Shown here: positions 1-6,189 of the stretch, in pieces
How the letters are laid out: each line of letters begins with the position of its first letter
How positions within the stretch are numbered: position 1 is the first letter of the stretch
Origin: an uncultured Eubacteriales bacterium
GTDB taxonomy: Bacteria; Bacillota_A; Clostridia; Oscillospirales; CAG-272
Length of the DNA stretch: 8,505 bases
Direction of reading: 5' to 3'
NCBI GenBank assembly: GCA_900555345.1
Contig: USKS01000047.1
Coordinates: 1 to 8,505 of the forward strand
Translations under genes and position numbers: made by a program
Notes under the pieces: generated by a model
Databases searched by the model: none
What the model saw: the letters and a program-made list of their open reading frames with translations, nothing else
What the model was told of the DNA's origin: nothing

Positions 1-666
1 GAGGATGAGTCCTTCACCGTTGAGACGGGTCAGACCGTCGGCATTATCGGCGGCACGGGCAGCGGCAAATCCACACTTGTAAATATGATACCCCGTTTCT
101 ACGAAGCCTCGGGAGGAACCGTCGCCGTTGACGGGCAGGATGTAAAGCTGTGGGACGCATCGGAGCTGCGCCGCCGCATTGCGGTGGTCTTTCAGAAATC
201 AGTCCTATTTCGCGGAAGCGTTCGTGACAATCTGCTCTGGGGCAACGAGGGCGCAAGCGACGAAGAACTGAAGGACGCGCTGAAAAAGGCACAGGCATAT
301 GACTTTATATTTGAAAAATCCGGACTTGATACCCCTGTTGACGGCGGCGGGCGCAACTTCTCCGGCGGACAGCGTCAGCGCCTTTGCGTTGCGAGAGCGC
401 TTGTGCGCCGTCCCGATATTCTCATTCTCGACGATGCGGGCAGCGCCCTTGACTTCGCCACGGACGCCGCCATGCGCCACGAGATCGCAAATCTCGACTA
501 CCGTCCCACGGTGTTCATCGTGACTCAGCGTGCCTCGTCCGTTATGAACGCCGACAAGGTCATCGTCCTTGACGACGGCAAAGTCGCGGGCATCGGAACG
601 CACGAAGAGCTTCTCGCAGGCTGCCCCGTGTACAAGGAAATTTACGATTCGCAGTATGCTTCCTGA
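1..666 (+). CDS. ABC exporter half-transporter, degenerate-site subunit (3' part: ATPase domain only)
   Basis: The reading frame is open from base 1 and ends at TGA 664-666, so the membrane domain lies outside the window and only 221 C-terminal residues are seen. Numbering from the first visible codon, the ATPase domain has Walker A GGTGSGKST (17-25), Q-loop Q65, signature FSGGQ (120-124), Walker B LILDD (141-145) and a switch-loop TQR (175-177). Two catalytic positions are altered: the glutamate after Walker B is Asp145, and the H-loop histidine is Gln176. This combination is known from the TM287-type subunit of heterodimeric type IV ABC exporters, in which one of the two ATP sites is non-hydrolytic. 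The next gene starts 38 bases downstream and carries the complementary change, so the two are inferred to form one exporter. The substrate cannot be told from the sequence; multidrug, lipid or peptide export are all possible. Family assignment is secure; the name is not. Confidence 0.93.
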   Translation, partial: EDESFTVETGQTVGIIGGTGSGKSTLVNMIPRFYEASGGTVAVDGQDVKLWDASELRRRIAVVFQKSVLFRGSVRDNLLWGNEGASDEELKDALKKAQAYDFIFEKSGLDTPVDGGGRNFSGGQRQRLCVARALVRRPDILILDDAGSALDFATDAAMRHEIANLDYRPTVFIVTQRASSVMNADKVIVLDDGKVAGIGTHEELLAGCPVYKEIYDSQYAS

Positions 667-704
667 CAGCGCGGACTCTGAGGACACTGAAAGGTCATTT
701 TGAT

Positions 705-2447
705 ATGAAAAAAGATACTCTCAAGAGAATAATCAAATATATCGGGCATTACAGGATCATGTTTTTTGCCTCGGTGCTCCTTGCGGCGGTGAGCGTTACG
801 CTGACGCTTTACCTGCCGAAGCTGTTCGGCTCGGCAATCGACAGGATAGTGGGCGCGGGGCAGGTGGAATTTGACCCTCTTATAAAGCTTCTCATCACGG
901 CGGCGATCGTCATCGGAGCAACGGCACTTGTCAACTGGGTCATGAATATCGCAAACAACCGCATTACCTACAACGTTGCAAGAGACCTGAGAAACAGCGC
1001 GGTCGCAAAGCTGCATCATCTTCCCTTCTCTTACCTTGACACTCACACGGAGGGCGAAACGGTCAGCCGCATTATAACCGATGTTGACCAGTTTACGGAC
1101 GGACTTCTCATGGGCTTTACCCAGCTTTTCACCGGGGTTATGACCATCATCGGAACTCTTGTGTTTATGCTGCAAATTAACTGGAAGATCGCGCTTGCCG
1201 TAGTTGTGCTGACACCGCTTTCACTGCTGCTTGCGCGCTTTATCGCATCACGAACATATAAAATGTTCCGCCTCCAGTCCGCGATCCGCGGCGAGCAGAC
1301 AGGCTTTACCGAAGAAATGGTATCAAACCAGAAGATAGTGCGCGCATACGGCCGCGAGGCGGAAAATATGAAGCGCTTTGACGAGATAAACGAGCGGCTT
1401 CGCAAAAGCTCGCTGAGCGCGACGTTCTTCTCCTCTCTTGTCAACCCGACCACGCGCGTAATAAACAATATCGTATACGCGGTCGTTGCTTTTGCGGGCG
1501 CTATTGCCGTTATAAGCGGCTCGCGCGGCGGTGCCGCCGCGCTGTCTGTGGGCGGTTTGTCATGTATGCTTGCTTACGCAACGCAGTACGCAAAGCCGTT
1601 CAACGAAATATCCGGAGTCGTAACGGAGCTGCAGAACGCCGCCGCCTGCGCAGAACGTCTGTTTGAGCTTTTGGACGAGGCGGAAGAAAGCCCCGACAGT
1701 CCCACCGAGCTTGAGGGCGCCGAGGGTCAGGTCGAGCTTTGCAATGTAAGCTTTTCATACACTCCAAACGTGCCTCTTATAGAAGATCTCAGCCTTTCGG
1801 CAAAGCCCGGAATGAGGATCGCCATCGTCGGTCCCACAGGCTGCGGAAAGACAACGCTTATCAACCTGCTTATGCGCTTCTACGACGTATGCGGCGGAGA
1901 AATCCTTATAGACGGCACACCTATAAATTCCGTAACCCGTCACAGTCTTCGCAAAAATTTCGGCATGGTCCTGCAGGACACATGGATACGCCGCGGCACT
2001 GTTCGCGAAAATATTGCCGTCGGCAGACCGGACGCCTCCGACGAGGAGATCATTGCCGCTGCCAAAAGCGCCCACGCCCACAGCTTTATACGCCGTCTGC
2101 CTAAGGGCTATGATACCGTTATAGGTCCCGACAGCGGTCTGTCCCAGGGACAGCGCCAGCTTTTGTGCATTGCCAGAGTCATGCTGACCCTGCCGCCTAT
2201 GCTTATACTTGACGAGGCGACAAGTTCTATCGACACGCGCACGGAGATGAAGATACAGGACGCTTTTTCCAAAATGATGGAGGGGCGCACATCGTTTATC
2301 GTCGCGCACCGTCTTTCTACCGTAAGAGACGCGGACATGATACTTGTCATGAAGGACGGACATATAATAGAGTCGGGCACACATACGGGCCTGCTTGAGA
2401 AAAACGGCTTCTACACCCATTTGTACAACAGCCAGTTCGCAAAATAA
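705..2447 (+). CDS. ABC exporter half-transporter, catalytic-site subunit (TM288/LmrD/BmrD-like)
   Basis: This is a complete 580-residue half-transporter of normal length. An N-terminal six-helix membrane domain (about residues 15-305) includes the exporter-type stretch around SRIITDVDQF (121-130). The ATPase domain (about 340-580) has Walker A GPTGCGKT (376-383), Q-loop Q424, Walker B MLILDE (499-504) and H-loop H535, all intact. The signature is LSQGQ (479-483) instead of LSGGQ. A Gln at that glycine, paired with an upstream partner lacking the catalytic Glu and His, is the TM287/288 pattern: this subunit's Walker A/B pairs with the partner's normal signature to form the hydrolytic site. 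The ATG at 705 has GAAAGG (689-694) 10 bases upstream. A strong terminator follows the TAA by 10 bases, so this is the last gene of its operon. Exported substrate is unknown; multidrug/lipid export is the usual annotation. Confidence 0.95.
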   Translation: MKKDTLKRIIKYIGHYRIMFFASVLLAAVSVTLTLYLPKLFGSAIDRIVGAGQVEFDPLIKLLITAAIVIGATALVNWVMNIANNRITYNVARDLRNSAVAKLHHLPFSYLDTHTEGETVSRIITDVDQFTDGLLMGFTQLFTGVMTIIGTLVFMLQINWKIALAVVVLTPLSLLLARFIASRTYKMFRLQSAIRGEQTGFTEEMVSNQKIVRAYGREAENMKRFDEINERLRKSSLSATFFSSLVNPTTRVINNIVYAVVAFAGAIAVISGSRGGAAALSVGGLSCMLAYATQYAKPFNEISGVVTELQNAAACAERLFELLDEAEESPDSPTELEGAEGQVELCNVSFSYTPNVPLIEDLSLSAKPGMRIAIVGPTGCGKTTLINLLMRFYDVCGGEILIDGTPINSVTRHSLRKNFGMVLQDTWIRRGTVRENIAVGRPDASDEEIIAAAKSAHAHSFIRRLPKGYDTVIGPDSGLSQGQRQLLCIARVMLTLPPMLILDEATSSIDTRTEMKIQDAFSKMMEGRTSFIVAHRLSTVRDADMILVMKDGHIIESGTHTGLLEKNGFYTHLYNSQFAK

Positions 2448-2457
2448 GCTATATGCA

Positions 2458-2490
2458 AAAAAGATGGACAGCGCGGCTGTCCATCTTTTT
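2458..2490. terminator. Bidirectional rho-independent terminator
   Basis: A perfect 15-bp inverted repeat (AAAAAGATGGACAGC at 2458-2472, loop GCG, GCTGTCCATCTTTTT at 2476-2490) has an A-tract on one side and a T-tract on the other, so it works as an intrinsic terminator on both strands. It lies 10 bases after the stop of the + strand ABC operon and directly abuts the TAG stop codon (2493-2491) of the - strand surface protein gene. It therefore separates the two convergent transcription units. Confidence 0.93.
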
Positions 2491-4767
2491 CTATACTCTT
2501 TTGCGCCTGCGCCTGTATATAACGGCGGCGCATACCGCAAGAGACACGGCAAAAGCGGCGCAGACGGCTGCCGAACTGTCCCCAGTTCCGACGCTTCTGA
2601 GGTATGAGTCCGTAAGGCTTTTGACGATACTGTTTATGTCTGTGCCCTCCGTTCGCTCACGCAGCAGTATTTCAAACATAACGTCGCCGGATCTCATGTC
2701 TTTGTACTTTCCCGTATCCGTGACAGTTATGACGTACACCCCGTCCGCCTCGCGCACCGCCTCAACGGTGCCGTTTTTGCCGTCCGTCGGCGTGATGCCC
2801 GCAAAGTTCGCCGAAGCGGGATCAAATCGGATCTCAAAAGAAAGCTTCAGCGCGTCTCTGTACTCCTCTTTGAATCGGATCGGAATGTGCCATGTACCGT
2901 CGCGTCTGTATGCACCGTCAAGCGTAAGATCTCCGCCGCCCTGCTCCTCGCGCGCGCCGTCCGTTGCGCCGGTAGTCTCATCCGGGCGGGCGATATTTTT
3001 ATAGCTTGCGAAATTGTATATGCGCACGTTGTCAAACATACACTGTACGTTCATGCGCCTGAACGTGAGCACGGCGCCGTTCTCCCGCATCGTCGGGTCG
3101 GAATAGTAAAAATATCTGTTGCACACATTGAATATCATTTTGCCCCATTCGCTACCGCCCGAGTTATCGTCATCGGTCGAGAGATCGTCTATCCAAAAGC
3201 GCGCCGTGCACGATTCGTTATCAAACTGAAAGCGCCACCTGTACCAATTTCCGAGCTCAAGATCATATTTGCAGGATGCAAGCATTGTGGGGGCAGCGCC
3301 GTCGGCGCCTATGTCGTTTACTATCTCGAACATGCCGTCGTTGAAGAAATATCCGCAGCGAAATGCCCGTCCGCTTGTACCGCCGAACCAGTTGAACAGC
3401 GCCGACGCATAGTTGTTCTCAAACAGCTCCGTGCCCGTGTATTGAATATCAAACTCAAATGTAAACGACGTGGGGTATCTGTATACGGCGCCGCTGCTGT
3501 CGTCGACAGTTTCGAGCGTGTTCTGCGGAAGCGGGTCACCCGCGGCATACTCAAGCACGTTGCCGTGGGGCGCTCCGATATCCGTTATCCTGCCGGCATT
3601 GCCGCCCGTCTGCCTGCTGCCCCATACGGATTTGTCCGACTCGTCGTCATATGTAAGCGCGGAAAGGCCGGCGTAGTCAAGTCTCGTTTCTTTATATGTA
3701 TCGCCCGCAAGATAGTCGTAGTATGTGCCGGGCGTATCGTATCCGGATGTACCGAACTTCGCGTCGAGAAGGCTCGAAGGATCGTAGGTCTTATAGCCCG
3801 ACTGAGGAGTAAACTTCTTATCGGAAAGTGTCACGCTGTTGGAACCGGTACAGGTCTTTGCGCCCTCTTCCTGCTGTGCGTTGCAGATACCGGAGCCCCA
3901 TGTCATAAATGCGTCCCACTTGGGGTCGCCGTTGTTGCCGTCATCAAGGACTGCTACGGACATACCGAACTCTCTGCCGATACCGCCCTTAGGTTTACTC
4001 AGATAGCTGTACTCTTCGTATGTCAGCTCGGTCACAGGTCTTTTTCTCCTGTCTGTGAGCTTCATATATGCCCAAGGTATAGCTATCTCATATGTCGTGA
4101 TGCCTGCCTTTGTATCGGTCGAATAGTCCGAACCTGCGGGTGCCACCACTGTCTTTGATACGCCGAGTGCGTTATCCGAAAATGAGGTCATACCCTTATT
4201 GGCACTGTTCTCCCATGCCTCGGAAAATCCGCCTGCTATCTCTACATATCCGAACAGAAAATCGGGTACGGTCTTTTCTCCGGACCAGGGCTTCTTAAGA
4301 TCTCCCGTTACGGTGAATTCCTGCCCCTGTACTGCCGCGTTGGGTCCCATGGGGTCGATCCTTGTCTGAAGCGCGTCGCCGTCCCATGTGTTCGTTGTTC
4401 CGTTCTTCAGGCTGTGTATATCGGGATCGTAGTTCTTAAGTCCTATGTAAAAATAGTTCTCATCCCATCTCAGCCACAGATAGTAGTACCAGCTGCTGTA
4501 GTCGTTCTTATCACCCGTTCTCCAGTAAAGGAAGAACTTCCACGGTGAGGATCCGTCCTTCGTTTCGCAGTCCGTTGCCTCTACCATTACTGTATACTCG
4601 CCCCACTCTGCCTCGGATATGTATCCGTCGATCGTAGGTGCCGATGTAAAATACTGCGCTTCAACATAGTCTATGTTCTTTGCGCTTGCTGCACTTGTCG
4701 GGATTGCAACTGCAATTGCTGCGAACAGCATTACGGCAACGAGAACAAGTGAAATTGATTTTCTCAT
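2491..4767 (-). CDS. Secreted, membrane-anchored modular surface protein (CBM9/DOMON-like, LamG-like and cohesin-like regions)
   Basis: Residues below are numbered from an adjacent GTG at 4770; subtract one for the preferred ATG at 4767, which gives 758 residues. A signal peptide covers about 1-30 (MRK, a hydrophobic core, cleavage near ASA/KN). Residues about 42-315 resemble a family 9 carbohydrate-binding/DOMON-like beta-sandwich: APTIDGYISEAEWGEY at the start, a WDGDALQTRIDP strand (129-140) and TTYEIAIPWAYM (225-236). Residues about 365-590 look like a LamG/concanavalin A-like fold, ending NVRIYNF. Residues about 613-725 look cohesin-like (SFEIRFDPASANFAGI). The C terminus has a TGD motif (729-731), one hydrophobic helix (733-751) and a basic RRRRKR tail, like a wall-sorting signal without its proline, so at minimum a membrane anchor. 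No catalytic domain is recognised; a glycan-binding or adhesin role is inferred. The gene has its own promoter and terminator. Signal peptide and anchor are secure; domain names are by eye. Confidence 0.85.
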   Translation of the reverse strand: MRKSISLVLVAVMLFAAIAVAIPTSAASAKNIDYVEAQYFTSAPTIDGYISEAEWGEYTVMVEATDCETKDGSSPWKFFLYWRTGDKNDYSSWYYYLWLRWDENYFYIGLKNYDPDIHSLKNGTTNTWDGDALQTRIDPMGPNAAVQGQEFTVTGDLKKPWSGEKTVPDFLFGYVEIAGGFSEAWENSANKGMTSFSDNALGVSKTVVAPAGSDYSTDTKAGITTYEIAIPWAYMKLTDRRKRPVTELTYEEYSYLSKPKGGIGREFGMSVAVLDDGNNGDPKWDAFMTWGSGICNAQQEEGAKTCTGSNSVTLSDKKFTPQSGYKTYDPSSLLDAKFGTSGYDTPGTYYDYLAGDTYKETRLDYAGLSALTYDDESDKSVWGSRQTGGNAGRITDIGAPHGNVLEYAAGDPLPQNTLETVDDSSGAVYRYPTSFTFEFDIQYTGTELFENNYASALFNWFGGTSGRAFRCGYFFNDGMFEIVNDIGADGAAPTMLASCKYDLELGNWYRWRFQFDNESCTARFWIDDLSTDDDNSGGSEWGKMIFNVCNRYFYYSDPTMRENGAVLTFRRMNVQCMFDNVRIYNFASYKNIARPDETTGATDGAREEQGGGDLTLDGAYRRDGTWHIPIRFKEEYRDALKLSFEIRFDPASANFAGITPTDGKNGTVEAVREADGVYVITVTDTGKYKDMRSGDVMFEILLRERTEGTDINSIVKSLTDSYLRSVGTGDSSAAVCAAFAVSLAVCAAVIYRRRRKRV

Positions 4768-4775
4768 CACGAAAA

Positions 4776-4780
4776 CCTCC
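4776..4780 (-). promoter_or_regulatory. Ribosome binding site deciding the surface-protein start
   Basis: GGAGG on the - strand lies 5 bases before GTG (4770-4768) and 8 bases before the adjacent ATG (4767-4765). The 8-base spacing and the commoner codon favour ATG at 4767. The two choices differ by only one residue. Confidence 0.75.
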
Positions 4781-4825
4781 GTTAAGATTTTGCTGCCGGA
4801 TATACTTCGGCAACTTTACATTGTC

Positions 4826-4854
4826 ATTATATATTTAGGTTACCGTTTTGTCAA
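4826..4854 (-). promoter_or_regulatory. Full-consensus sigma-A promoter of the surface protein gene
   Basis: Read on the - strand, TTGACA (4854-4849) is followed by a 17-base spacer and TATAAT (4831-4826), a perfect match to the vegetative consensus. Transcription should start near 4819, giving a leader of about 50 bases. The leader contains a small stem (TGCCG/CGGCA, 4812-4808 with 4798-4794, 9-base loop) before the GGAGG. Strong constitutive expression is expected unless a regulator binds; an inverted repeat lies directly upstream. Confidence 0.88.
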
Positions 4855-4869
4855 TAGAATACCAAAAAA

Positions 4870-4907
4870 GTTCATTATTTCATAATAATTATTTGCGTAA
4901 TATGAAC
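4870..4907. repeat. Inverted repeat upstream of the surface-protein promoter (possible operator)
   Basis: GTTCAT (4870-4875) and ATGAAC (4902-4907) form a 6-bp inverted repeat whose half-site centres are 32 bp apart, about three helical turns. Inside it is a second perfect repeat, ATTATT-TCAT-AATAAT (4874-4889). The outer pair lies 15 bp upstream of the -35 box, centred near -70, a usual position for an activator site. The region is very AT-rich, so chance is possible. No regulator gene is visible nearby. Confidence 0.35.
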
Positions 4908-4947
4908 AGTATTTTTGTCGTATCGGTGTTGATTTAGTGAGATACGC

Positions 4948-4976
4948 AAAAAGAGACCGCCGTCTGCGGTCTCTTT
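4948..4976 (-). terminator. Rho-independent terminator of the efp / CD1247-like unit
   Basis: On the - strand, AAAGAGACCGC (4976-4966), a 5-base loop and GCGGTCTCTTT (4960-4950) form an 11-bp perfect stem followed by further T residues to 4948. It begins 4 bases after the TAA stop (4983-4981) of the CD1247-like gene, so that gene ends its transcription unit. Confidence 0.9.
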
Positions 4977-4980
4977 GTCA

Positions 4981-5481
4981 TTATTTGTCTTCACAATTTA
5001 CCGCGGGTTTTCCGCATGCGGGACAAGTTATCGTTTTCGGATCGATCGATTCGTCATAGCATATAGTGTCGCCGCAGTTCTCGCAGATAAGGCATCTCAT
5101 GCCCTCCGCGTCAACGTCAAACACGTCCTCGCTCTCTCCGCCGTCCTCGCAGCCGCTGCAGCCCTCGCAGACTCCGTCGCAGCCTTCGTCCTCGTCGTCG
5201 TACTCGCCGTACTCCCAGTCGCCGTCGTCATCGTCGTCGCAGCAATCAAGGTCGCAGTCGTCGGAGAAAACGTATTCTTCAAGTTCACCGAGGTCCTGGT
5301 CAAGTTCGTCAACGTAGTCGGAAAGGTGCTCGGTCTCGCCGTCAATGGTCTCGACCGTGGTTGCTATCTCGGAAACAAGATCGATAAGCTCGCCTATAAG
5401 TCTGCCCTCGGCAGTTTCGCGGTCAAGCTTCAGCCCGTCGGCAAGCCCTTTGAGATATGCGCTCTTTTCGCTTATGGTCAT
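4981..5481 (-). CDS. CD1247-like protein: N-terminal helical domain, Asp/Cys-rich linker, C-terminal zinc ribbon
   Basis: This 166-residue protein begins SEKSAYLKGLADGLKLD, which I recognise as the N-terminal domain NCBI calls 'CD1247 N-terminal domain'. Residues 1-70 are helical and probably coiled-coil. Residues 70-125 form an extremely acidic linker with runs of Asp and seven cysteines (76, 80, 81, 101, 105, 108, 111). Residues 130-163 form a zinc ribbon with C133-x2-C136 and C153-x2-C156 as the likely ligands. There is no signal peptide or membrane segment, so it should be cytoplasmic. Its ATG (5481) has AAGGAGA (5497-5491) 9 bases upstream and lies 19 bases after the efp stop, so the two are cotranscribed, with this gene last before a terminator. 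The biochemical function of the family is unknown to me. The cysteines in the linker are beyond what the ribbon needs. The pI should be very low. Confidence 0.88.
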   Translation of the reverse strand: MTISEKSAYLKGLADGLKLDRETAEGRLIGELIDLVSEIATTVETIDGETEHLSDYVDELDQDLGELEEYVFSDDCDLDCCDDDDDGDWEYGEYDDEDEGCDGVCEGCSGCEDGGESEDVFDVDAEGMRCLICENCGDTICYDESIDPKTITCPACGKPAVNCEDK

Positions 5482-5500
5482 TATATACCGTCTCCTTAAT

Positions 5501-6058
5501 TTACGCTCTTTCGAGATACTCGCCTGTTCTGGTATCTATACGGATGCGCTCGCCCTGATTGATGAACAGAGGCACACGGACAACCGCGCCGGTCTCGACC
5601 GTAGCGTTCTTTGTTGTACCTGTTGCGGTATCGCCCTTTACGCCGGGCTCCGCGTCGATGATCTCGAGCTCAACGAACATGGGGGGCTCTACGGAGAACA
5701 CATTGCCCTTATAGGACTTGATGGTGCAGATCATTTCTTCCTTGACATACTTGAAGTTGTCGGAAAGCTTATCCTTGTTGAGGGGGATCTGCTCGAATGT
5801 TTCCATATCCATGAAATAGTAAAGGTCGCCGTCGTTGTAAAGATACTGCATATCCTTGCGGTCGATGCGCGCGTCCTCATATTTATCCGTGGGAGAGAAG
5901 GTCTTCTCCACTACGGCGCCGGTGATAACGTTTCTCAGCTTTGTGCGGACAAATGCCGCGCCCTTACCGGGTTTTACGTGCTGGAACTCGATCACCTGCA
6001 TTACCTGTCCGTCCATATCGAACGTTACTCCGTTTTTGAAATCTCCTGCTACTACCAT
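5501..6058 (-). CDS. efp: Translation elongation factor P
   Basis: EF-P enters the ribosomal E site and helps peptide-bond formation at proline runs. The 185-residue protein has normal family length. The first domain begins [10 protein letters not shown] and carries the tip loop KPGKGAAF (29-36) with Lys32, the residue modified in Bacillus EF-P. Two OB-type domains follow, including [20 protein letters not shown] (73-92) and the family-typical [10 protein letters not shown], and the C terminus has the usual [20 protein letters not shown]. The start is fixed: an in-frame TGA lies one codon upstream of the ATG. The gene has its own putative promoter and an unusual ribosome-binding region containing a hairpin. 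The CD1247-like gene follows 19 bases later. The M24 peptidase gene lies 131 bases upstream, matching the known yqhT-efp order of B. subtilis. No modification enzyme is encoded in the window. Confidence 0.98.
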   Translation of the reverse strand: MVVAGDFKNGVTFDMDGQVMQVIEFQHVKPGKGAAFVRTKLRNVITGAVVEKTFSPTDKYEDARIDRKDMQYLYNDGDLYYFMDMETFEQIPLNKDKLSDNFKYVKEEMICTIKSYKGNVFSVEPPMFVELEIIDAEPGVKGDTATGTTKNATVETGAVVRVPLFINQGERIRIDTRTGEYLERA

Positions 6059-6090
6059 AATTCAGTTATCCCCTGCGGGATAGCTCCTTT
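6059..6090 (-). promoter_or_regulatory. efp translation-initiation region with a hairpin between Shine-Dalgarno and ATG
   Basis: On the - strand the order is AAAGGAG (6090-6084), one C, a perfect 6-bp hairpin TATCCC-GCAG-GGGATA (6082-6067), eight bases ACTGAATT, then ATG (6058). The linear gap from AAAGGAG to ATG is 25 bases, too long for normal use. Subtracting the 16-base hairpin leaves 9, which is near ideal. The only closer purine-rich stretch, AGGGG (6074-6070), lies 11 bases from the ATG and is mostly buried in the stem. The sequence is seen directly; its action in initiation is inferred. Confidence 0.6.
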
Positions 6091-6124
6091 CAATAAAATG
6101 TAAAATGTAAAAAATACTACGGAT

Positions 6125-6153
6125 ATTTTAATATATATCGTGCCGTTTTGCAA
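6125..6153 (-). promoter_or_regulatory. Putative sigma-A promoter of efp
   Basis: On the - strand, TTGCAA (6153-6148, 4 of 6 to consensus), a 17-base spacer and TAAAAT (6130-6125, 5 of 6) lie in the 131-base gap before efp. Transcription would start near 6118, giving a leader of about 60 bases that includes the Shine-Dalgarno hairpin. Its -35 region is nearly identical to that of the surface protein gene. Because no clear terminator follows the M24 gene, efp may also receive read-through from the yqeG promoter. Confidence 0.6.
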
Positions 6154-6166
6154 TAGTCTCGGGCGA

Positions 6167-6180
6167 TTTTTTGCAAAAAA
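6167..6180. repeat. 14-bp perfect palindrome TTTTTTGCAAAAAA
   Basis: This self-complementary sequence lies 9 bases beyond the M24 stop codon and upstream of the efp promoter. The flanking GCGGC/GGGCG pairs only poorly and no T-tract follows on the - strand, so I do not call it a terminator. It may be a weak pause element or just AT-rich spacer DNA. Confidence 0.4.
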
Positions 6181-6189
6181 GCGGCAATT

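Noticed and set aside
1755..2552. Open frame of 265 codons on the - strand
   Set aside because: It runs through the terminator and is antisense to the ATPase domain of the exporter; Cys/Tyr-rich shadow composition.
2887..4158. Open frame of 423 codons on the + strand
   Set aside because: It lies wholly antisense to the surface protein gene, has no convincing ribosome binding site, and its composition (many Cys/Arg/Val) is that of a shadow frame made by codon bias.
4794..4812. Stem in the surface-protein leader as a possible riboswitch
   Set aside because: A single 5-bp stem with a 9-base loop in a roughly 50-base leader is too small and unspecific for a riboswitch call.
5160..5260. Short triplet-like repeats (GTC/GTCGTC runs)
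   Set aside because: These are the complement of consecutive Asp codons in the acidic linker of a real protein, not an independent repeat element or CRISPR.
4975..5499. Open frame of 174 codons on the + strand, antisense to the CD1247-like gene
   Set aside because: The Val/Ala-rich runs are the complement of the Asp/Cys codons of the real gene, and the real gene has a ribosome binding site, an operon partner and a terminator.
5345..6103. Open frame of 252 codons on the + strand across efp
   Set aside because: It overlaps the whole of efp on the opposite strand and begins inside the CD1247-like gene; no start signal or family resemblance.
6160..6189. Possible terminator after the M24 peptidase gene
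   Set aside because: The TTTTTTGCAAAAAA palindrome is pure A/T around GC with poorly pairing flanks and no T-tract after it on the - strand, so intrinsic termination is not supported.
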